Shown: piece by piece, positions 7,382 through 15,344 of the stretch | How positions within the stretch are numbered: the first letter of the stretch is position 1 | Layout: the number at the start of each line of letters is the position of its first letter | From: an uncultured Fusobacterium sp. | GTDB taxonomy: Bacteria; Fusobacteriota; Fusobacteriia; Fusobacteriales; Fusobacteriaceae | Assembly (NCBI GenBank): GCA_900545035.1 | Contig: UQXM01000018.1 | Span: 1 to 18,764, forward strand | DNA length: 18,764 bases | Direction of reading: 5' to 3' | Made by a program: the position numbers and the translations under genes | The notes under the pieces: generated by a model | Databases searched by the model: none | What the model was told of the DNA's origin: nothing | The model's input: the letters and a program-made list of their open reading frames with translations, nothing else

Positions 7382-8241
7382 TTAATCAATCTTATGAGTA
7401 TGTATTCCGGTAAAATCGTCCTCATGAGAATGATTTTCTCCCAATCCATGTACATGGTAATGGCTTGTTATATATGAAATCTGAATTTTATTGTTCACAG
7501 GATTTTTTCCTATATGACATTCTACATTAAAAATTTCTTTTAACATTTTTTCTGTCAGTATCTCTTCGGGAGTTCCCTCTGCTGTAATTTTTCCGTCTTT
7601 CATCACAAAAAGATAATCACAGAACACAGCTGCCATGTTTAAATCATGGAACACAGCAAGAACTGTTGCATCAAGGTGTTTTATAATATCTATAATCTGA
7701 AGCTGACAACCTATATCCAAATGATTTGTAGGCTCGTCAAGTATAAGAAAATCTGTTTTTTGTGCCAAAGCTCTTGAAATCAGCACTCTCTGCTTTTCTC
7801 CCCCTGACAGTGTATTAAAATCTCTTTCAGCATATTTCTCCATTCCTGTTCTGCACAACATTTCATAAACTATTTCTCTATCTTTTTCCGAATAATCTTC
7901 AAAAAATTTCTTATAAGGATATCTCCCCATTTCAACTATCTTTTCCACAGGGAAATCAAACTGATGTTCCTCTTCTTGAGCAAGAACCGCATTTTTTCCG
8001 GCCGTATCATTGTCCAGACGGCTTTCTCTTTTCCACTCATTTTTTTTACCGATACTCCGTCAATAAAAATATCTCCTTTGGAAAATTCATATATTCCATA
8101 AATATTTTTTAAAAGAGTGGATTTTCCTGCTCCGTTCGGTCCTATTATTCCTGTAAATTTTTTATGAGGCACTGTAAGAGATACTCCGTCCAATATTTTT
8201 TTCTTTCCCTGAAAAAATTCCAGATTTTTTATTTCAATCAT
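7382..8241 (-). pseudogene. FecE/BtuD-type ABC transporter ATPase, frameshifted by an apparent 20-nt insertion
   Basis: ATP-binding subunit of the importer formed with the two preceding genes. The first part (8241-7936, 101 aa) holds Walker A GPNGAGKST and ends at a premature TAG. The second part, in the -1 frame (7948-7382), holds the signature LSGGEKQRV, Walker B ILDEP, and the switch histidine in AVFHDLNMA. The Q-loop, AVLAQEEEHQ, lies between them and is only readable in the second frame. The gene is 860 nt long. Removing the 20 nt at 8000-8019 gives exactly 280 codons and a smooth FecE-like join MSGKEKA-GKNAVLAQ. The C-terminal 30 residues are histidine-rich (HYHVHG, NHSH, HTH), suggesting metal binding. 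The start overlaps the permease stop (ATGA). As written the gene cannot make a complete ATPase, except by frameshifting at the A8 run (8040-8047). It could be a real mutation or an assembly error. Confidence 0.85.
8000..8019 (-). other. 20-nt insertion breaking the ABC ATPase gene
   Basis: On the minus strand, GTCTGGACAATGATACGGCC lies between two copies of GCC(G). Deleting one repeat plus the intervening bases restores the family-consistent reading frame. The segment is about 55% GC against about one third around it. The repeat makes the exact edges ambiguous by about 4 nt. It may be an excision scar, a small templated insertion or a sequence artefact. Confidence 0.6.
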
Positions 8242-9302
8242 TGTTTTGACCCTCCCCCGAAAGAATATCTGTTTCTTCCTATCATAAATAAAAAGAAAGG
8301 TCCTCCTATTATTGAAGTAATTATTCCGATTGGAATTTCTTTCGGCGGAAACATAACTCTTGCCAATACATCACACCAGATAAGAAATACCGCTCCCGTA
8401 AGAACAGAAACAATTATAAGTTTTTTGTGCCCGCTTCCGCAAAAAGCTCTGCATATATGAGGAACTATAAGCCCTATAAATCCTATTGCTCCTGTAAGAG
8501 ATACAAGAACAGAAATTAAAAATGTGCTTAAAAGTATTACAGAAGTTTTTACAAATCCTATATTCACTCCCAGCATTTTTGCACTTCCGTCCCCCAAAAT
8601 CAAAATATCCAAAGATTTTGACATCATAAGAGAAAAGACAAACACAAAAGCAAGGACAGCAAAAGGAAGAAAAAGTCCGCCCCATTTAGCTCTTCCCAAG
8701 CTTCCCATTGTCCAAAACACAGCAGATTTTACCTGTCCCGCATTTTTTGCAGAATAAAGAAATATATTTGTTATGGAAGAAAATATTGTGGAAACTGCAA
8801 GTCCGGTAAGAATTAATCTTATTGTGGAAATACTTTTTCCATATTGAGTTCCCACAATAAAAACCAAGACTCCGCACAGAAGAGCTCCCACAAAAGCTCC
8901 TGCTGCCACACTCCCTATTCCCAAAGATATTCCTCCAAAAACAATTACAGCCACAGCTCCTGCCGAAGCTCCCGAAGATATTCCCAAAATATACGGGTCT
9001 GCTATCGGATTTTTTGTAATACACTGCATAAGCACACCGCAGAGAGCCAGTCCTCCTCCGCTGATTACCGAAAGAATAATTCTCGGTACTCTCACTTCCC
9101 AAATAATTGCTTCTGCTGATATTTTCCATGAGGGAGAAAATATTTCTTTTCCACTTATTTTATTTATTATAAATTTATACACATCTCCCGTTTTTATATA
9201 GCTGCTTCCGAAAGCTGTCCCTGCTGTAATACTGAAAATAAGAAGTACAACAAGAACTATAAAAACAATAATAAAATTTTCTCTTTTTTTATTTTTATTC
9301 AT
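8238..9302 (-). CDS. FecCD/BtuC-family ABC transporter permease, probably for nickel
   Basis: Inner-membrane permease of a type-II ABC importer (iron-siderophore, cobalamin, heme or nickel class). The 354-aa protein is hydrophobic throughout, with a first membrane helix at about residues 10-30 and some nine or ten helices in all. Family signatures are present: GGGLALCGVLMQ, NPIADPYILGISSGASAG, and GLIVPHICR near the coupling region. It starts 14 nt after the binding-protein stop and overlaps the ATPase start by 4 nt (ATGA). Its ribosome-binding site is poor, so translational coupling is likely. Nickel as substrate is inferred from co-transcription with urease; the family alone does not tell iron chelates, cobalamin and nickel apart. 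Confidence 0.88.
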   Translation of the reverse strand: MNKNKKRENFIIVFIVLVVLLIFSITAGTAFGSSYIKTGDVYKFIINKISGKEIFSPSWKISAEAIIWEVRVPRIILSVISGGGLALCGVLMQCITKNPIADPYILGISSGASAGAVAVIVFGGISLGIGSVAAGAFVGALLCGVLVFIVGTQYGKSISTIRLILTGLAVSTIFSSITNIFLYSAKNAGQVKSAVFWTMGSLGRAKWGGLFLPFAVLAFVFVFSLMMSKSLDILILGDGSAKMLGVNIGFVKTSVILLSTFLISVLVSLTGAIGFIGLIVPHICRAFCGSGHKKLIIVSVLTGAVFLIWCDVLARVMFPPKEIPIGIITSIIGGPFFLFMIGRNRYSFGGGSKQ

Positions 9303-9316
9303 TTTAGTATCCGCTT

Positions 9317-10258
9317 TTAATTTTTATAAAATATTTCGTATAATTTTTTCACAGTGTCTGCATTTCTTATTCCTGGTGCAAGTTCCACAAGATTTACAAC
9401 ATAAATTTTATTATTTTGTACAGCATTTAGAGATTTCATTCCTGGAATATTTTTAAATATCTCTGTTTTTTCATCGGCAGGAAGTCCGGAAGCATATTCA
9501 GTAACAATTATTATATCAGGATTTCTGTCTAAAATACTTTCAAAAGACACAAGCCCGTAATCTGCGTCCAAATCAGAAAAAATATTTTTTCCTCCGGCAA
9601 GTCTTATTAAATCTGTGGGGAGTCCTGCTCCTCCCACAAAAGCTTCGCTTTCTCCAGAATCATAAATAAGAACTTTTGGTCTTTTTTCATCAGGAATATT
9701 TTTGGTTTTCTCTGATACACTGTCAACTTTCTCTTTCATCTGTGCCACAACCTGTTCCGCTTTTTCGGAAACATCAAATATTTTTCCCAGAAGTCTAAAA
9801 TCTTCATAAACAGTTTCTATTGTGGCATCTGTTTTTAATCCGTTTGATATAAACGGAACTACCCCTCTTTTTTCCAACTCTTCAAGAGAACCTGTACTTT
9901 CCTCGGAAATTGATTGTTCCCACCCAGAAACAAAATCAGCTCCTGTTGCTATAAAAGCTTCTTTTGACACAGAATGTCCCTCTCCCATTTTCAAAACAGG
10001 AATTTTATCATAAGCTTCTTTATACTCCGGAAGAATTTCTTCATTCATAAGAGCTGTCCCAATCATCTTGTCTTCAAGTCCCAGAGCCAAAAGTGTTTCT
10101 GTCATAAATTGTGCCAAAGTAACAGCTCTTTCCGGAGATTTTGTTACTGTAACATCTTTGCTGTATGTTCCGTCATCAAATCTGTACTTTACTGTTTCAT
10201 AAGAAAAAGATAATGTCATCAAACCCAAAAATAAACTTCCCAATAAAAATTTTTTCAT
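9317..10258 (-). CDS. Periplasmic substrate-binding protein (FecB/BtuF type), probably for nickel
   Basis: Binding component of the ABC importer. The ATG at 10258 is chosen over one 18 nt upstream because CAGGAGG lies 6 nt before it and it begins a clean signal peptide (MKKFLLGSLFLGLMTLSFS, cleavage near residue 19). There is no lipobox cysteine, so the mature protein is soluble in a periplasm, which argues for an organism with an outer membrane. The 313-aa protein has the two-lobe, helical-backbone layout of this class: an N-terminal lobe with RAVTLAQFMTETLLALGL, and a second lobe with DSGESEAFVGGAGLPTDLIRLAGG and a C-terminal helix. It lies 21 nt after ureD in the urease operon, so nickel or a nickel chelate is the likely ligand. 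Iron chelates or cobalamin remain possible. Confidence 0.85.
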   Translation of the reverse strand: MKKFLLGSLFLGLMTLSFSYETVKYRFDDGTYSKDVTVTKSPERAVTLAQFMTETLLALGLEDKMIGTALMNEEILPEYKEAYDKIPVLKMGEGHSVSKEAFIATGADFVSGWEQSISEESTGSLEELEKRGVVPFISNGLKTDATIETVYEDFRLLGKIFDVSEKAEQVVAQMKEKVDSVSEKTKNIPDEKRPKVLIYDSGESEAFVGGAGLPTDLIRLAGGKNIFSDLDADYGLVSFESILDRNPDIIIVTEYASGLPADEKTEIFKNIPGMKSLNAVQNNKIYVVNLVELAPGIRNADTVKKLYEIFYKN

Positions 10259-10279
10259 TTTGCCTCCTGAAAGCATAAT

Positions 10280-11113
10280 TTAATATTTTCTTATATTCAG
10301 TTCATCTGAATCAAAAAATATTTTTCTTAAATAGTTGTGAGCTGTTCCCTCAGCTTTTTGTATATCCTGAGTGATATTTCCCAAAATTCTTATTATAAAT
10401 CCTTTTGTTTCAAGAGAAGATATTCCGAATTTTATATCCAGATTCAAATTTTCTATTCTCTCTCTTATCTCTTTTATAATATCTCTGTCTATTCTTCTGT
10501 CTGCAACAATCATTGTTCCGAAATTTTTATATCCTTCAAGTATTCCAAAATCCTGAACATCATATTGTGAAGGTACAAGTTTCAGATTATCAAAATACAC
10601 AAGTTCGTTATCAATAAAAATTTTCGTTTTCATTCTTGTGCTTGTATATTGAAAATTTTTTCCGTCAGGAGACCACCCGGCCGTTATTCCGTCTGTATAA
10701 ATGAATGTACTGCTCTCTTTCAGAAAAATATCTGTTTCCTGTTCATACACAGCATCTTTATAAAGAATAACACTGTCATTTATATATTCCATAACAGCAT
10801 TTTCTCCCACTTTTATTCTGCTGTACTGTTTTGAGGGAATACCGTTTTCACTTTTATAGACCTTATTTGAAGCCTGAGTTGTAATAACTGCTCTTGAGTC
10901 ATCTTTCATCTCAAGGTAATTTTCATAATATTCCCCTTCAATATATCCTCCGCCCAATTGGATAAGATAATAACAGGGAACATTGTCCACATCAAGATAT
11001 ACAGCAGGAGAAATTTTGGACGCTCCCTTTGTATAACTTTTTTCGGCAGCTGTTCCTCTTGAAAAATTTTTCAGGATAAGTTCTGTATATCCTGCCGTTT
11101 CTTTTTCTTTCAT
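10280..11113 (-). CDS. ureD: Urease accessory protein UreD (UreH)
   Basis: Scaffold protein that binds apo-urease and, with UreF and UreG, passes nickel into the active site. The 277-aa length fits the family. Recognisable segments are LGGGYIEGEYYENYLEM followed by AVITTQASNKVYKS, the usual GGG and TTQ...KVY pattern of UreD. The start codon overlaps the ureG stop (TAATG), so the two are translationally coupled. In this operon ureD is last of the accessory genes, while in enterobacteria it comes first. Sequence is otherwise diverged, as is normal for UreD. Confidence 0.93.
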   Translation of the reverse strand: MKEKETAGYTELILKNFSRGTAAEKSYTKGASKISPAVYLDVDNVPCYYLIQLGGGYIEGEYYENYLEMKDDSRAVITTQASNKVYKSENGIPSKQYSRIKVGENAVMEYINDSVILYKDAVYEQETDIFLKESSTFIYTDGITAGWSPDGKNFQYTSTRMKTKIFIDNELVYFDNLKLVPSQYDVQDFGILEGYKNFGTMIVADRRIDRDIIKEIRERIENLNLDIKFGISSLETKGFIIRILGNITQDIQKAEGTAHNYLRKIFFDSDELNIRKY

Positions 11114-11724
11114 TATGCCAGTCCTTCCAGCAGACAGTCGCTTTTTATCCAGTCAATAACTTTTTGAACTCCTTCATCTGTTTTCAAATTTGTAAAAATA
11201 AATGATTTTTCTTTTCTGAAAACTTCCGTATCTCTTTTCATAACTTCTAAGTCTGCTCCTACATATGGTGCAAGGTCTATCTTGTTTATTATAAACATAT
11301 CGCTTTTTATCATTCCCTGTCCCGCTTTTCTCGGAATTTTTTCTCCTTGAGCCACATCAATTATATAAATTGAAAAATCTACCAAGTCAGGACTGAATGT
11401 TGCAGCAAGATTATCCCCTCCGCTCTCAAGAAAAATTATATCCAAATCGTCAAATCTTCCTTTAAGTTCATCTATTGCGGCAAAATTCATTGAAGCATCT
11501 TCTCTTATGGCTGTATGAGGACACCCTCCTGTTTCCACTCCGATTATTCTCTCTTCAGGAAGAACGGAATTTTTTACCATGAAAAGAGCATCCTCTTTTG
11601 TATAAATATCATTTGTAATAACACCTATACTATAATCTTTTGCCATTTCTCTTGTTACTCTCTCTATCAAAAGTGTTTTTCCTGAACCTACCGGTCCCCC
11701 GACACCTATTATTACAGGTTTCAT
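11113..11724 (-). CDS. ureG: Urease accessory GTPase UreG
   Basis: SIMIBI-class GTPase that carries nickel and uses GTP hydrolysis to drive metallocentre assembly. The 203-aa protein shows P-loop GPVGSGKT (10-17), the nickel-binding Cys-Pro-His motif (68-70) in ETGGCPHTAIRED, ESGGDNLAATFSP, and the guanine-specificity motif NKID (147-150). It lacks the long N-terminal histidine stretch found in some plant and bacterial UreG proteins. AGGAGG precedes the ATG by 8 nt, and the gene follows ureF by 12 nt. Confidence 0.97.
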   Translation of the reverse strand: MKPVIIGVGGPVGSGKTLLIERVTREMAKDYSIGVITNDIYTKEDALFMVKNSVLPEERIIGVETGGCPHTAIREDASMNFAAIDELKGRFDDLDIIFLESGGDNLAATFSPDLVDFSIYIIDVAQGEKIPRKAGQGMIKSDMFIINKIDLAPYVGADLEVMKRDTEVFRKEKSFIFTNLKTDEGVQKVIDWIKSDCLLEGLA

Positions 11725-11736
11725 AAAGTTTACCTC

Positions 11737-12417
11737 CTATGACATAAATAATCTGAACACAAGATTTTCGTGATTTATCTGAGAAATTTCCAGTCCCGGA
11801 ACATTTGCTCCAAAATCTTTTTCGTCCAGCTGCATTATATCTTTTCCAATTTTTTCAAATACAGGGAAAAAATCTTTCATTATTATAAGTCCTTGTTTCT
11901 GTCCCAGAGGAATTGCTCTCACTCCGTTTTGTATAAGAGTGGAAACAGTACTGTACATATAACACAGCACAGCTTCCGTTACAGTCAATTCAAAATATTT
12001 CATAAGAACAGCTGTTGCTATAGCAGGATGTCCAAAAGATTTTTTTTCCCTTATTCTTTTTTCATATTCTTTCAAAAGAGGAATATCGTAAAGGTCAAGA
12101 TATGTTTTTACCATTCTCTGCCCCACAAGTTTTGTTCCCTCTCTTGTTTCTCTGGCTGTTGTTTGTACAGTTATTATTCTGTCAAGCTCCCATATTTTTT
12201 CATATTGATTATTTTCAATATATTCATACACAAGTCTTACTGCAAAACCGTCGCTGTACATAAATTGATGTACAAGATACTGTTCAGTCCATTTTTTAAG
12301 TGTTTTGCTGTCTGATATATCTCCGTTTCTCAAATATGTTTCCATACCGAAAGAGTGATTAAAAGACCCCACAGGAAAATTTGAATCACATATCTGCATT
12401 ATATTAAGTATCTTCAT
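11737..12417 (-). CDS. ureF: Urease accessory protein UreF
   Basis: Helical partner of UreD that recruits UreG to apo-urease and is thought to gate nickel delivery. The conserved N-terminal segment reads MKILNIMQICDSNFPVGSF, followed by HSFGMETYL, as expected for UreF. The later motif GVRAIPLGQKQGL is also characteristic. I choose the ATG at 12417, one base after the ureE stop (TAATATG), because the family normally starts just before this segment. An ATG at 12438 inside ureE would add seven residues. Neither has a clear Shine-Dalgarno sequence, so coupling to ureE translation is likely. Length from the chosen start is 226 aa. Confidence 0.93.
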   Translation of the reverse strand: MKILNIMQICDSNFPVGSFNHSFGMETYLRNGDISDSKTLKKWTEQYLVHQFMYSDGFAVRLVYEYIENNQYEKIWELDRIITVQTTARETREGTKLVGQRMVKTYLDLYDIPLLKEYEKRIREKKSFGHPAIATAVLMKYFELTVTEAVLCYMYSTVSTLIQNGVRAIPLGQKQGLIIMKDFFPVFEKIGKDIMQLDEKDFGANVPGLEISQINHENLVFRLFMS

Positions 12418-12418
12418 A

Positions 12419-12862
12419 TTAATGGCTGTGGTCAACATGTCTGAACGCCTGTTTCAATTTTAAATTTTTTCTTTCAAAATTAATTCCGTGGTCTGAAAGA
12501 AGTTTTTCCACAACATAATCATACTGAATTATAATCTTTCCTTCTTCAATCTGCACAGGAAGATGTCTGTTTCCAAGACTGTGAGCCACTTTTCCCATTT
12601 CATTTATATCTTTTGGAGTAATAACAATTACATCGTCCTCTTTCACACATACAATAACCATATTGTGCCCGTCATTAAAAAGAATATCTCCGTCTTTCAT
12701 CTCTGTTCCTTTTTCAAGAGATATTCCATACTCATGTCCGTGATCTGATGTTACTCTCAATACTCTTTTTAAAAGTTCATCACTTTCAAGATATATTTTT
12801 TCAATATGGCAGTTTATCTCTTTCATATCTGCTATATTTCCAAGAATTTTATTAAGTATCAT
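12419..12862 (-). CDS. ureE: Urease accessory metallochaperone UreE
   Basis: Nickel-binding chaperone that hands the metal to UreG. The 147-aa protein has the N-terminal peptide-binding fold and a C-terminal metal-binding domain with the conserved GNRHLPVQIEEGKI (His100 is the family metal ligand) and YDYVVEKLL. It ends in a short histidine tail, FRHVDHSH (His142, 145, 147), reduced compared with Klebsiella UreE. The ATG at 12862 follows GGGAGAAG at suitable spacing. An in-frame ATG at 12931 would run the gene back into ureC and gives a non-family extension, so it is not used. The gene lies 17 nt after ureC. Confidence 0.95.
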   Translation of the reverse strand: MILNKILGNIADMKEINCHIEKIYLESDELLKRVLRVTSDHGHEYGISLEKGTEMKDGDILFNDGHNMVIVCVKEDDVIVITPKDINEMGKVAHSLGNRHLPVQIEEGKIIIQYDYVVEKLLSDHGINFERKNLKLKQAFRHVDHSH

Positions 12863-12879
12863 TTTATCTTCTCCCTTTT

Positions 12880-14595
12880 TTAGAATAAGAAATATTTCTG
12901 AGCCATAGGAAGTTCTTTTAAAGGCTCGCAAGTAATTAACTCTCCATCAACTCTTACATCATAAGTCTGCGGGTCAACTGTTATATTCGGTGTGGCATTG
13001 TTAAGTTTCATATCTTTTTTAGTAAGAGTTCTATGTCCCCTTACAGGAAGAACTATTTTATTAAGCCCCAGTTCCTCTTTTATTCCATGCTCATAAGCAT
13101 AAGTTGAAACGAAAGTAATTGATGTGCTTCCCAAAGCTTTTCCAAATGCTGCATATTGGTTTCTTAACATCATAGGTTCAGGTGTAGGAATTGTCGCATT
13201 TGCATCTCCCACAACAGCCTGTGCAATCATTCCGCATTTTACAACCATTTTCGGCTTAACTCCGAAAAATGCAGGTTCCCATATAACAAGATCTGCATAT
13301 TTTCCTACTTCCACAGAACCTACATATTCTGAAATTCCGTGAGCAAGAGCAGGATTTATTGTATATTTAGCAATATATCTTTTTGCTCTGTTGTTATCTG
13401 CGTATTCTTCATCTCCCTCAAGAAGTCCTCTCTGTACTTTCATTTTGTGAGCAGTCTGCCATGTTCTCATTACAACTTCTCCCACTCTTCCCATTGCAAG
13501 TGCATCGGAACTCATTATGCTCAAAGCTCCCATATCTTGTAAGATATCTTCTGCAGCTATTGTCTGCTCTCTTATTCTTGAATCTGCAAATGCTAAATCT
13601 TCAGGAACTTTTGGATCCAGATGATGACATACCATAAGCATATCAAGGTGTTCTGCTATTGTATTTACTGTAAACGGTTTTGTAGGATTTGTTGAAGCCG
13701 GAAGAACATTATCGAACGAAGCCATTCTCACAATATCAGGTGCATGTCCTCCACCTGCTCCTTCTGTGTGGAATGTATGAATTACCCTGTCTTTTATTGC
13801 GTCAATTGTATCTTCCACAAATCCAAATTCATTTAATGTATCTGAGTGAAGAGCTACCTGTACATCATATTTATCTGCACATTTAAGAGCGTTGTCAATA
13901 GCCGATCTTGTTGCTCCCCAATCTTCGTGAACTTTCAGCCCTATTGCTCCAGCTTCAATCTGTTCCTCGTTAGGTCCGTATACAGCTCCGCTTCCTTTTC
14001 CAAAAAAACCGAAATTAATAGGAAACCCTTCTGCTGCTTCAAGCATTCTGTGCATATGCCATGCTCCCGGAGTTGTTGTAACAGCTTTTGTTCCCTCAGC
14101 AGGTCCTGTTCCTCCTCCGATAAGAGTTGTAAGTCCTCCTCCCAAAGCTGTTTCAATTATTTCAGGTGTGATGTAGTGAACATGGGTATCAATTCCTCCT
14201 GCTGTAACTATTGTTCCCTCTCCCGCAATCACTTCTGTACTTGCTGAAACAATAAAATCTACATTATCCATCATATCAGGGTTTCCCCCTTTTCCGATGA
14301 ATTTTATTTTTCCGTCTTTTATTCCTATATCAGCTTTATATATTCCTGTATAGTCTAAAATTACAGCATTTGTAATTATTGTATCCACAACTTTTTCGTT
14401 TGTTCTAAGCTCAACAGGATTAAGACCCATTCCTGCTCTCAGAGATTTTCCTCCTCCGAATTTACATTCCTCACCATAAGTTGTGTAATCTTTTTCTATT
14501 CTTATAAAAAGTTCTGTATCTGCAAGTCTTATGCTGTCCCCTGTGGTAGGTCCGTACATATCTGCATATTGTTTTCTTCCTATTTCAAAACTCAT
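12880..14595 (-). CDS. ureC: Urease subunit alpha (catalytic)
   Basis: Catalytic subunit that hydrolyses urea to ammonia and carbamate at a di-nickel centre. All expected residues are present in the 571-aa protein: nickel ligands His138 and His140 in GGIDTHVHY, the lysine to be carbamylated Lys221 in GLKVHEDWG, His250, His276, and Asp364 in SSDALAMGR. The mobile-flap pair Cys323-His324 is in MVCHHLDP. Nothing suggests loss of function. It starts 4 nt after ureB, with its GGAGG inside the end of ureB. A separate alpha subunit with short beta and gamma subunits is the ordinary bacterial three-subunit layout, unlike the fused Helicobacter form. Confidence 0.98.
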   Translation of the reverse strand: MSFEIGRKQYADMYGPTTGDSIRLADTELFIRIEKDYTTYGEECKFGGGKSLRAGMGLNPVELRTNEKVVDTIITNAVILDYTGIYKADIGIKDGKIKFIGKGGNPDMMDNVDFIVSASTEVIAGEGTIVTAGGIDTHVHYITPEIIETALGGGLTTLIGGGTGPAEGTKAVTTTPGAWHMHRMLEAAEGFPINFGFFGKGSGAVYGPNEEQIEAGAIGLKVHEDWGATRSAIDNALKCADKYDVQVALHSDTLNEFGFVEDTIDAIKDRVIHTFHTEGAGGGHAPDIVRMASFDNVLPASTNPTKPFTVNTIAEHLDMLMVCHHLDPKVPEDLAFADSRIREQTIAAEDILQDMGALSIMSSDALAMGRVGEVVMRTWQTAHKMKVQRGLLEGDEEYADNNRAKRYIAKYTINPALAHGISEYVGSVEVGKYADLVIWEPAFFGVKPKMVVKCGMIAQAVVGDANATIPTPEPMMLRNQYAAFGKALGSTSITFVSTYAYEHGIKEELGLNKIVLPVRGHRTLTKKDMKLNNATPNITVDPQTYDVRVDGELITCEPLKELPMAQKYFLF

Positions 14596-14599
14596 CTGT

Positions 14600-14914
14600 T
14601 TATGCCTCCTGTAAATTTCCGTTTACTTTATCATTAAGCCCGAATACTCTTCTGTTTCCGGAAATATCTATAAGTCTTACTTCTTTTTCATCTCCCGGCT
14701 CAAATCTTACTGCTGTTCCGGCAGCAATATCCAGTCTTTTTCCATAGGCTTTTGCTCTGTCAAATTCCAAAATCGGATTTACTTCATAAAAGTGAAAGTG
14801 TGAACCTATCTGCACAGCTCTGTCCCCTCTGTTTATTACTCTTAAAACTATTGCTTCTTTTCCTTCGTTACACACTATTTTTTCTTTTCTTAATATATAT
14901 TCTCCCGGTTTCAT
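14600..14914 (-). CDS. ureB: Urease subunit beta
   Basis: Small structural subunit of the urease trimer-of-trimers. The 104-aa product opens MKPGEYILRKEKI and contains the family segments RVINRGDRAVQIGSHFHFYE, FDRAKAYGKRLDIAAGTAVRFEPG and the late RRVFGLN. An AGGAGG sequence lies 5 nt before the ATG, 8 nt after ureA. Length is normal. Confidence 0.97.
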   Translation of the reverse strand: MKPGEYILRKEKIVCNEGKEAIVLRVINRGDRAVQIGSHFHFYEVNPILEFDRAKAYGKRLDIAAGTAVRFEPGDEKEVRLIDISGNRRVFGLNDKVNGNLQEA

Positions 14915-14922
14915 TATTCCTC

Positions 14923-15225
14923 CTATTGAATTGGATCTTTCACACTTACAAGTTTTGTTCCGTCAGGGAAAGTTGCTTCTACCTGAACAGTGTCTATCAT
15001 TTCAGGAACTCCTTCCATAACATCGTCCCTTGTAAGAATTGTTCTTCCGAAACTCATTAATTCTTCAACACTTTTACCCTCTCTTGCTCCTTCCATAAGC
15101 TCGTCTGTTATAAGGGCAATCGCTTCAGGATAATTTAATCTAAGACCTTTATTTTTTCTTCTTCTTGCTACTTCAGCAGCAACAACAATAAATAATTTTT
15201 CTTTTTCTCTAAGTGTTAATTTCAC
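14923..15225 (-). CDS. ureA: Urease subunit gamma
   Basis: Smallest urease subunit and first gene of the operon. The 100-aa product has the expected start MKLTLREKEKLF, the central LNYPEAIALITDELMEGAREG, and the C-terminal VQVEATFPDGTKLVSVKDPI. The start codon is GTG, fixed by the family N-terminus and by AGGAGGG six bases upstream. The strong ribosome-binding site probably compensates for the GTG. Confidence 0.97.
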   Translation of the reverse strand: MKLTLREKEKLFIVVAAEVARRRKNKGLRLNYPEAIALITDELMEGAREGKSVEELMSFGRTILTRDDVMEGVPEMIDTVQVEATFPDGTKLVSVKDPIQ

Positions 15226-15260
15226 TTATATCCCTCCTGATTTGTTTTTTCAGCTATATA

Positions 15261-15289
15261 ATTATACAATAAAATCCTTATTATGTACA
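15261..15289 (-). promoter_or_regulatory. Promoter of the urease operon
   Basis: On the minus strand, TGTACA (15289-15284) and a perfect TATAAT (15266-15261) are separated by 17 nt. Transcription would start near 15253, leaving a leader of under 30 nt before ureA. That leaves no room for a nickel/cobalt riboswitch, so any nickel or nitrogen control must act at the DNA level or upstream. The -10 box lies in a TATAATTATA inverted repeat, but this is too AT-rich to name as an operator. Confidence 0.7.
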
Positions 15290-15308
15290 CTTCTATTTTT
15301 TGAAAAAC

Positions 15309-15336
15309 AAAACGGAGACTGTTAAATCTCCGTTTT
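15309..15336 (-). terminator. Intrinsic terminator of ileS
   Basis: A 10-bp stem (AAAACGGAGA / TCTCCGTTTT) with an 8-nt loop, followed on the minus strand by TTGTTTTT. It begins 9 nt after the ileS stop codon and separates ileS from the urease promoter, making the urease operon an independent unit. Confidence 0.9.
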
Positions 15337-15344
15337 TATTTTTA

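Noticed and set aside
7382..8241. Two separate genes (a 101-aa and a 188-aa product) at the ABC ATPase locus
   Set aside because: Neither half has all ABC ATPase motifs, and the second would start at a GTG in mid-domain without a ribosome-binding site. Together they make exactly one family-length ATPase once 20 nt are removed.
11770..12315. 181-codon plus-strand frame opposite ureF
   Set aside because: ureF on the other strand is clearly real, and the antisense translation has the Phe/Ser/Tyr-rich look of a shadow frame with no recognisable motif.
15226..15260. Nickel/cobalt riboswitch ahead of ureA
   Set aside because: The predicted leader is under 30 nt, too short for such a structure.
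15256..15270. NikR or other metal-regulator operator at the urease promoter (TATAATTATA repeat)
   Set aside because: The repeat coincides with the -10 box and is pure A/T, so it is expected by chance. It does not match a known operator layout.
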